64,000 bases of DNA, taken from Neonectria sp. B-13. Lineage: Eukaryota; Ascomycota; Sordariomycetes; Hypocreales; Nectriaceae. Below the pieces are notes generated by a model. That model saw only the letters and a list, made by a program, of their open reading frames with translations. It did no database searches and had not been told where the DNA came from. Of this stretch, positions 55,593 through 64,000 are shown one piece after another (the stretch's first letter is position 1; every line of letters starts with the position of its first letter). The stretch lies in NCBI GenBank assembly GCA_002682825.1, contig NOKP01000011.1, positions 806,420-870,419 of the forward strand, read 5' to 3'. The translations under genes and the position numbers were made by a program.

Positions 55593-57151
55593 ATGACCTC
55601 CCTCATTAAACTGATGAGGAATTCATTCCGTAGGGCCCCATTATTACCACTGCGCTTCCCTGCCACTGGGATCCCTCTGGTCAGCGACGCGGACCTCTTA
55701 GAGGAAGAACATCTTGAGGAGTTCAAAACCGGACAGTACTGTCCCGTGAATATCGGAGACGTTTATGATGAAAAGTACCAAGTCCTAGGTAAGTTGGGCT
55801 TCGGGTCTACTTCAACTGTGTGGCTGGCCCGCGATCTACAGTATGTCATTTCCTTGATACTTGTCGATAGCAGGTTGAATTTGATAAGATTATCTCATGG
55901 AGAGCGAAAAACTAAACTCACGCCGTGTATTACTAAACCGAGTATAGGGAAAACCAACAAGTGGCCTTGAAGATCTACACCTGCAACGCTGGCGATTTGG
56001 AAGAACTCCAAATATACGAGACTCTGGGCAAGGGACACCGCACGCATCCCGGATATCCTCACATTCGTACCGCCCTAGACACCATTAAACTCGAGAGACC
56101 AGGCGGTAGCGGTATCGTACATCATTGCCTCGTTCAAAAGCCCATGTGGGATAGCTGGAGAGACGTGGTGCGTTGGAACCCAGCAGGTCTGTTCAGTGAA
56201 GAACTCTTGAAAGCAGGCCTCGCCAAGTTGTTCTTGGCCCTCGACTACCTCCATTCGGAATGCAAGATTGTCCACACAGGTGCGACTAACCTGACCTTCT
56301 CCTCAACTCTTGCCCCTCCCAGGACCTGCTAATGTAACTATCTGGCGACGAAGACATCAAGGCAGACAACATTATGATGGAGCTGGTGGACGAGTCGGTC
56401 TTAGAGGCGTTCACACAGTCCGAGATGAATTATCCTTCACCCAGGAAGTTCGTGGACGGGGCCCCGATATACTTATCTCGGCAATTTGGCCGGCCCAGGA
56501 CGTTCGGTAACGTCGTCCTGAGCGAGTTTGGCGCCGCAGTTCGAGGCGACCAGAAGAGGAACCACGACGCGCAACCAAATGTGTACAGGTCTCCCGAGGT
56601 GATGCTTAAGACTGAATGGAGCTATCCTATCGATATTTGGAACGTCGGCGTCATGGTAAGCTCGTGCAATATCCACCTAGACCCTCGATCACACGTGTCC
56701 GCGTAGATTTTGACTAATAAACTTCTACGACTAGATCTGGGACTTGTTTGAGGGGAGGCACCTCTTTGACGGCAACGACCCGGAAGAAAAAAGATACCTA
56801 ACACGCGCCCACCTGGCCGAGTTGGTGGCCTTGTTGGGCCCGCCGCCGCCGGACCTTCTGCGACTTGGAAAGCGGAGCAGCGAGTTTTTCGCAGAAGACG
56901 GTATGCCTCTTCACTTCGACGTTTCACAAATCGATCTGCCAGACTGACCGAGACAATTTGTATTTTGCATAGGACAATGGAAAGCCGGCATCCCGATCCC
57001 CCAACGAATGAGCTTAGAGAAATCGGTTACGCGGCTGGAGGGCGAGAAAAAGGAAGCTTTTCTGACATTCGTCAAAGGTATGCTGCAGTGGCGTCCTGAT
57101 GACCGAAAGACGGCCAGGCAGCTTTACGACGACCCTTGGCTTCGGAGTTAG
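55593..57151 (+). CDS. SRPK-like Ser/Thr protein kinase with EFG in place of DFG
   Basis: Five exons (55593..55840, 55948..56279, 56354..56655, 56735..56900, 56973..57151) give 408 residues; introns are 107, 74, 79 and 72 bases and each join restores frame and motif. The ATG at 55614 is an alternative start. Kinase landmarks: GKLGFGSTSTVWLAR (glycine loop, 66-80), VALKIYT with K91, IVHTDIKADNIM (catalytic loop, D194; usual HRD is HTD), LSEFGAA at 249-255, YRSPEVML, DIWNVGVMIWDLFEG. The order and the YRSPE/DIWNVG pattern match fungal SRPK-like kinases, an expanded group. At the metal-binding DFG the Asp is replaced by Glu (E251). Activity is therefore uncertain. Acceptor choice at 56353 has a weak pyrimidine tract. 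Confidence 0.85.
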
Positions 57152-57950
57152 GTGCGCTATAATAAGTAACTAGGAGAGATCAATCTGACCAGAGCCTGGA
57201 TTACGATGGGAAGTTGGAGGAGCAACGCGATGACAGCGCGGTCGAAGGAGTTGTGAAGAATTGATAGATGCAGGACTTGCCGGTGTTTTCTGTCGTTCCG
57301 ATCCCTGATAGCAGACGCGGTGCTGCACCTGAGGCGGAACTAAGTGTCTACCAGCATTCAATAAATCCGTCCAGGGTACGGATACAGATGAGCATTTCAA
57401 AAGTTTAGTCCTAAGAAAAAGCAATTATGCCATTAGCCCTGGGCTAAACACACCAGACTAAGTACTTTATACCATATCTATTAGCTAAGGCCTGCTAAGC
57501 TTTTAGTGTACTAAAGGTCCTAACTGGCCTAATACCCCTGAATCTATAGAGGACTTAGCGGATAACTTGTCATTGTTGGGCAACATGCTGGCATTTCGAG
57601 GTATTTGACAAGGTTTGAAATGCTCTTCCGTACCGAGTAGTCAGTCAGCAAACGTTGGAAGGACGGAGACAGGTTCCACGCATCAACGCACTCGAATTGA
57701 GTCAGCTCTTTCACTCGAAAATGGGGTGTCACATCCTTGAGTTCTTGGTGGCTCCGTGCGAGCCTATTGCAAGTTACTTAGCATCCGGTCAAAGAGATTG
57801 GCGATGACAGGTGCACTTGCGCCCTCGTTTGTGACAGCGTCCAACTCGGCTACCGAGGACTAGGTGCATGACGGAGCTACTGCGTGGGAGAGGACCCGGT
57901 TCGGGCGAGCGAGGGACGAGTTGTGTGGATGAATGTATCACATCTAATGA
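57152..57950. other. Intergenic region with MITE copy 2
   Basis: Holds the second MITE (57385..57630). The frames seen here on the minus strand are produced by the MITE or lack protein character. Confidence 0.5.
57385..57630. mobile_element. MITE with terminal inverted repeats and TA target site (copy 2)
   Basis: The 246-base element begins CAGATGAGCATTTCAAAAG and ends TTTGAAATGCTCTTCCG, flanked by TA on both sides. Internally it matches copy 1 at 23198..23475 (AGTCCTAAGAAAAAGCAATT, GCTAAGCTTTTAGTG/CTACTAAGCTTTTAGTG, GGATAACTTGTCATTGTTGG and others), with small indels. It lacks coding capacity. Confidence 0.85.
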
Positions 57951-58050
57951 NNNNNNNNNNNNNNNNNNNNNNNNNNNNNNNNNNNNNNNNNNNNNNNNNN
58001 NNNNNNNNNNNNNNNNNNNNNNNNNNNNNNNNNNNNNNNNNNNNNNNNNN
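57951..58050. other. Assembly gap (100 N)
   Basis: Exactly 100 N, the conventional filler between contigs of unknown distance. Sequence on the two sides may not be truly adjacent or in this order. Confidence 0.99.
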
Positions 58051-61000
58051 TCTTTAAATACATGATTTGGTCCGTAGGAAGGGATAGGAATCGTGTCATC
58101 TAGAGTGATGAGAAAGGAAGGGAAACGTGTCATCTAGGATGACTAGGTTGTTGAGGGCATCAAGGTTCGTAGCTAGGTTGTTGAGAGAGGTCAAATTGGT
58201 CAACCTTTGTAAGACCATCGGGCCTAGGAAGCTTGTCATGTGGGGGAACTTTGTAATAGCCAATGCAATGTGACAGAATGGCTAGATACGCCATAAATCC
58301 GTTGACCAGGAATTGCGCGGACGATCAGCCCGATTGACCGCAGTTCTGTGGTGTATTCTGCTTCATTGCGCGCCCGCCAGCAGAATCTTCTTAATCTGAG
58401 AGTGAGTCTCGAGCTAATGTAGAAATGCATATACAGTGGTAGTATAGACTCGGCAGCGCAATGAGTACATCATTTAAGAAGCCCTGTCGCTGTCATGCTA
58501 AACAAGAACCCATCTGGAAGTCTCCAGCAACCACAAGTCGAGTACTTGTACGGGGAAGACTCGAGCCTTTCCCTTCCATTAACATGAAATGGCCCCTACA
58601 TGGGTAGATGGGCGTCTGTTGTGTCGCCGTGCTGGGTGTGAATGAACCAGCGCGCCCGAGTTCAATCCTGGCATTACGACGGTTGCCAGCTTTTCAGAGA
58701 ATACTCCAAACAAACCGTTGGACTGGAGGATCATGAATCCATCAACCGACTGTGGACAGGAAGCTCATGGAGGAATCCGTGGCCCAAAGCCCAGCTCATC
58801 CACCTCGCCGAGGAGGCTATTGACCAACTTGCGCTCGCGAGGATGGCTCGGGTGTCTGGGCTTTCCTAACTGTGCAAACTTCTACCGGAGCTTATTAGTA
58901 TGATTCGAGACGTCTCGCATTATGAGTTGCTCTGGCGATCCATCTCCATCATAGCGCTCTCGTCGGAGAAGCCGCTCCTGAGGACCCCGCTAGGCTGAGT
59001 CTTGTCCTGGAAGCGAGGAGAGCACTTTGTGCATCCCTCGTCTTCTCCATCACTGCCACCTTATGCCAGAGCCACTACTGAGCTTCACGGTATCTGGACA
59101 CTAGAACGCCTACACGACCCGCCTTTGTATGACAGTGGCACCAGTGCGGCAGGCTCAGCGTATACACGAGATACCCCTATATAGACGCAGAATTCAAGGT
59201 GCGTCTCTTCTTTGTCTGTCTGCTTCGTGTATCCAACCTCTCCAAGGGCGGCCTTCTGCGCTTGTGTTTACCCAAAAAGTCGACTAGGACTCCAGGTTTG
59301 GAATACACCAAGTCCACCTGATGCTGCGCTCTGCAGAGTCCTTGATCCCGCGACTTCAGGGTCACTTCCGGTGCAGAGTTTCTTCTCGCAGCTTTATGCC
59401 GTCAATCTAAACCGCTGTCGTGGGCTTGCGTTTTTCTTCTCTTCTGGCAAACCCTTTGGCATCCGTGGTCATCGGTCAAAGGATGCAAATGCGATCAATA
59501 CCTATGGTCGCTTTACCAACCGTCGTCGGCGAAGCATGGTTTAGCTTTACTTGCCTATTCCACCTAAAGATCAAGTCCTTGTTCTTGGCCTCGTAAGACT
59601 CAGTCAGGCTTCAACGTACTTGTGAGTTACAATGTCTGTGATAGGGAGCAACTTAATTAACGACACTAGGTTAGAATGAAGTTGAGCGGTGAAACTATCT
59701 TGAGCCAACTTGGTCAGCGCTCTGAACAAGATCGTCTCCTTGGGTACGGAAATTCTCTGAACCTCATCTATGGAGAACTCAAACAGTTACAATCAGTTTC
59801 CGTCTTTGGGGCTCATTATAGTCCGTCAAACAAAGGCGACATCCCCGCCCGTTCTCAGTCCAGGACTTCAAACCCGACATGGCAAAGGTTTATTTTTCAT
59901 GGGCTCCTCTTGGTGTTATTCAATCAATCCGCAGCTTCAACGATGAAGACACCGGGCTATGTAGAGGTATCCTTTTTTTGTCCCTTCCAATACGAAAGTG
60001 GTGGAATACGCGCTGTTGCACAGTGTCGGCAACATGTTAACTGCGGTACTCTAGCCCAGCAGTCGGCCATCCTTTTCTGCTTTCAACCAAGGGTGTACTT
60101 GACCTCTCTGAGGAGACTAGAGCGCCACGGCGTACAAGTTGAGCTCAGGGCGGATGCTAATCATCAGCATACTTGCAATGGGTGGAAGTGTCTGCCCCTT
60201 GGAGCTGGTATTTTGTCATTCTCCTTCACTGACGATTCATCAGACATATCCCACCAGATGCATTGACCCTAAGACAGCTGGGGGTGTGGCAGTGAAATGA
60301 CAAATGAACTACATCTGTAGGTGGCAGATATTACGAGGTATTTCCCGGTCAGATCAGACAAGCACTTCGGCTCACTAGACCATTGTAGACACAGCTGCTC
60401 GCGGTGCTATAGCTTTGGCAGCGCTGACATAGGTCATTGACGGCAATTGCGCCGTGAGTGAATGGTAGGCAGTGTACCCTAAACTTTACCAACAGAGTCA
60501 GACGACGTCTTCATCCTCAGCCCACGTCCCAGCCAGAGATCGGACACAATCCCGAGCCGAGTATGCCATCAGTCGACAATGACGTCCGAGGCTGACTCGC
60601 CTGCCTGCCCGTGACTGTCCCGTCTGCGGGTGACAAGAACAACCTCCCCCATGGGGCCCCGGATTTCTCCAAAGCCGGCGGATCTCACATCGTGCTGCGT
60701 CAAGGGGGTGAGAAGCTTGCTGCATCCAACTTCTCGATATCCTCGGTTCTGTGCGGCGGACGAGTGGCAAGGCGGGCAGCGTCAGCCTCCCACCCCTCAA
60801 CAAAACGTCGCCGAGGAAAAGCACTGACCGCTTCCGGTGGGCGTGTTGATGCTGGGGAATATATGTGTCAACTATGGAGAACGAACGCCAACCACACGTA
60901 TAGGAGAGTGGCGGATTTGACGACGTCCAACTTCTAAAGTGAGGTTAGTTCTGAGCTTCAGCTGAGCCAGCGTATAGTGCGAAACTAAACAGATTGACCT

Positions 61001-64000
61001 TCTCAAACGGGATCCATCTTCAATCTTGAGAACCCGTAGGCCGTCGTCTCTGCCGTGGTTTTTCTTTTGCCAAGACACGGGGTAGCGGGGTCATGGGCAT
61101 CATGGCCCATGGATGGCTTTCTTCTTGGCCAGCATGCAAAGCGACGAGGCCTCCCCTCTTTTCCCCTGCCAGCCCTCGCCACACATTGGTCCGTGGATAA
61201 ACATAAGGATTGTCGACCAGGAAGGTTTCGTTTCCCCTCCTGCACGTCGCTGGGTCAGGAGCTTGTTTCCTGACTTGGATGCGCCATGGTGACAGTCGAT
61301 GCTTGGCCTCGACCGCCAAGACGCGACCCGAAATAAGCTTGTTGAACAAGCTTGCAGTTGTCCGTCACGGCCAAGCCCGGAGGCGAGAGGGGAAGAGGGA
61401 AGAGGAGGGGCGATGGTACGGTAGGTAGGCAGACGGCAAGAAATTCTTATCCTTCAACAGGATGGATGGGTGTGATGCGATGTGATGGAACCAGTCCAAG
61501 ACGAGCCAAAGTCGAGCGAGAGAGAGTCGACAAGAGGAGGGGTTGGCAGATTGTGGCAACCGTGGGGGATGATGGATGCATAGAAGAAGTTACGGGGCAA
61601 GTAGACTTGAAGTATGTCGCATCGCCACCGCGGTGATGAAGTCCATTATCACCCCTGGCGCATCTTAGAACCATGATTGACTTTGCGGCTGCTGTCTGGA
61701 GGATAAGGTCCTCCAACGAGGAGAGCCGCTGATGACAGCATCGACCCGCCTTCGACTCGCCTTCGACTCGCCTTTGCCGCAAGGTTACCTACCTAGGGCA
61801 CAACCTCACCTCCACCTCATCCCGTCACCGAAGGGCTTGGAGCTTGGAAGGCAACCAACCACATGCCGCCCATGTGTGTGCGAGCCGGTCGGCTTCCCCA
61901 GAGTTTCGGTTATCAGATGGAAACGAGAAGTAAATCTATCCCAACAGGAACTGCAACTGCAACCCCACCACACTCACTCGATTCCCCAAGCCCCTCCGTC
62001 ACGATGGACGGGCGAGGCACACTGGCACAGTGCATGCTTTGGCAGCCGTCAGGAAGCGTGGAGACGTCGAGGCATCGTGAGTCGTGAGCAACGGGAAACA
62101 TGCCGAGACACATGACGCCACGGTGGTGGCCCATCCCATCCCGGCAAAGCCTTCGCAAAGCCGGCGCTTGTTGGGAACGCGGACGGGGGTTCGGATCCGT
62201 CTGAGGGCTGGGGGGAACCCAGGGCATTGGATGGGCGCAATGTCCTCTGCGCCTCTGCCTGCCTGCCTTGGAGAAGGTATCCGCGGACAGCCGTGCGAAG
62301 AGCGCGTGGTGCATTGGAGTGAGGCATTTTCTCGCCCTCTGAAGCCAAGCAAGCGCCATCCCGCCGTGCCATCGGTAACTCAAAAAGAGACGAGGGGTCC
62401 CGCCGAGCTGTAAGCGGGCTAAGCGGGTCTGGGCCTTGGGGCATTGGGATTAGGATACCGACCCCGTCCGTCGCCGTCGCCGCGTCGGAACGACAGGCAA
62501 CGACGGGCAAGGACAGGGTTCGCCAGGGTCTGGGAGAGACCTGTGCGAGTCCTGTGCATCATCGCCGTCTTGCAGCTCGTGGCTGGAGGCATGGGGGGAG
62601 GGAAGGGCCGGCTGACGGATAAATGAGCATGTTTGGGGCTCTTGAGAGCTTGCAATGTGTCAAGGGGAGGAGGGGACGGGTCAATTCATCACCTGATATC
62701 GCGGCTCTGCAACCGTGGTGTCTTTGGCATCGTGTTGCCGTGGCCGGAAGGGGGAGTCTGCTGTAGACAGATCTCGTGCGGCGACAGGTACCTACCTACC
62801 TAGGAATAAGCCTAGAGGAAGCTTGCGATGCGATGCGATGCGCTGCGTGACATCAAGACGCCGACCAACAAGGCCTGGTGATAGGAACATACCCGTCATC
62901 AACCGCAACAACGAATTCTCGTCAACCCAGATCCAGCGCTAAAGAAGCACCGGACTGGCGGCCAGTGCCGAGCGATGGCAACTCCGATGGTGATAGTGGT
63001 CTCGCGAATGCACACTCCCTCCCTCCCATCTCAGCCCATCCAGATATTGAGCCACCCGGTAGCGGCAGGCCGGGGCGTGGACACCCTCGTGCGTATCCGC
63101 CACCTCCATCCTTTTTACGAAAATGAAACCACAAGTGTCGAAGTGCGTATGGATATAGAAGGGAAAAAACAAGCAAGCCCAGCTGTCGCCGTGGCACGAT
63201 GTTTGTGGCCTGGACCACGCCAATCTCGGTAGCGCGCACTCTCCAATCCATGCAATCGGGAAGAGGAGGGGTTGTTGACGAGAGAGGGTGGGCGAGATAT
63301 CCGGCAGATGGTTAGATGTTGGAGGATATAGTAGTCCTGTCGTTAACGAGAGCGAGACCGTGCGAGTGCTGGCCCAACCCTATTACGTTCTTGCCTGCTA
63401 GACTGCCACTGTCCAAGAGAACGTGGTTGCCATGGTTGGAATGGTTGGATGCTGGAAGCTTGCCAAGTCTCCAATTCTCGTGATATACTCGTAAACCTCT
63501 GTACTGTAGTTTACACCCTCCTCATTCGGCATCCATCCACGCAAACAGAACAGACGGACGGCCAGCCAAGCTCCCAAGCCCCAGAGGCGTACGCGGACGG
63601 ACGGATGAGATGATCCCCCCGCCCTCAGATTGCACGGCAGCTGAAACACAATCGCCAGATCTCGAGGAGGGCGCGCCACGAGGTTTTTTAGGGATCAGAA
63701 CGCCAATGGGGGACCTGGGATGCCAAGAAAGGTCCCCTTCGAGATAGCCGCTCCCGAACGGCTTTCCTTTTGCCGCACATGGCTGACAGGCCGTCGTAGC
63801 CTGGTTGTGGCATGTGCCGTGCTTCCGGGGAGCCAGATCAGTCAAGATACCAGGAGAAGGGATCATGTTGGTGGGCTTTTGCACGACGATGCGGCGTCTC
63901 AATGGCACGACAACTTCTCCTGGAGGCTGTCGCAGCCAAGCTCAGCGAACAGCAACCAAACCCGAGACCCGACGGTAGGTCACGAGGCGCGAGAGGGGCA
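58051..64000. other. Gene-poor segment beyond the gap
   Basis: I find no reading frame with recognisable domain content or clear exon structure in these 6 kb. Candidates such as the 196-codon plus-strand frame at 59676..60266 lack any recognised motif and have no convincing splice context. Short tandem words occur (CGATGCGATGCGATGCG near 62826, CTTCGACTCGC near 61746, CTACCTACCTA near 62790). This could be a promoter- or UTR-rich part of a neighbouring gene, or a decayed region. Confidence 0.4.

Noticed and set aside
58236..58430. Possible copia-type retrotransposon remnant (ARNEAEYTTELR)
   Set aside because: Only one short RNase-H-like word fits and the flanks do not continue the family pattern.
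59676..60266. 196-codon plus-strand frame as a gene
   Set aside because: No recognised motif and no splice context; composition looks random and length is within chance.
1..64000. Giant mobile element (Starship-type) with a tyrosine-recombinase captain
   Set aside because: No DUF3435-like recombinase, no transposase and no long terminal repeats were found in the window.

Overview
The window looks like nuclear DNA of a filamentous ascomycete (Pezizomycotina, probably a Sordariomycete). Introns are short (46-107 bases) with GTRNGT donors, lariat sites of the CTAAC type and pyrimidine-poor acceptors. It carries fungal versions of core genes (Atg3, Cwc24, a kinesin) together with gene families expanded mainly in filamentous fungi: APH-like kinases, PD-(D/E)XK-like and HNH proteins, and a DUF6606/DUF3638/DUF3645 giant. 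One 100-base run of N at 57951-58050 is an assembly gap, so order and distance across it are not certain.

Layout. 0-7.4 kb: an APH-like kinase cut by the window edge, a helicase relic, a DUF7924-like protein with PD...EAK residues, a DyP-type peroxidase, and a PD-(D/E)XK-like protein with altered active-site residues. 7.4-10.2 kb: mostly non-coding, with a GGA microsatellite and one unrecognised exon-like frame. 10.2-16.3 kb: a housekeeping block of Cwc24, Atg3 and a long disordered coiled-coil protein. 16.3-20.3 kb: no gene seen. 20.3-26.6 kb: a second PD...EGK protein, a relic of a RIC8/synembryn gene next to a MITE, an intact APH-like kinase, and a broken protein kinase. 27.0-36.6 kb: one three-exon gene for a 3,126-residue protein with SecA/SF2-helicase-like motifs. 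36.7-38.5 kb: repeats, including an AT-rich copy that looks mutated by RIP. 38.6-40.5 kb: a secreted beta-lactamase-fold serine hydrolase. 41-49 kb: two HNH gene fragments, a kinesin, another APH-like kinase and several minisatellites. 49-54 kb: an RRM gene and a run of broken genes (DEAH helicase, CorA tail, HNH protein). 54-57 kb: an APH fragment, an SRPK-like kinase whose DFG is EFG, and a second MITE copy. 58-64 kb, beyond the gap: no gene I can support.

Taken together, a conserved block (Cwc24-Atg3) is embedded in accessory DNA rich in nuclease-like and kinase-like families, relics and repeats. Several broken genes have TAG or TAA where a C-to-T change at CpA would explain the stop, and one repeat pair differs largely by C-to-T/G-to-A changes, so RIP has probably acted here. 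The most unusual intact gene is the giant DUF3638 protein. No functional link between the accessory genes can be shown from sequence alone.
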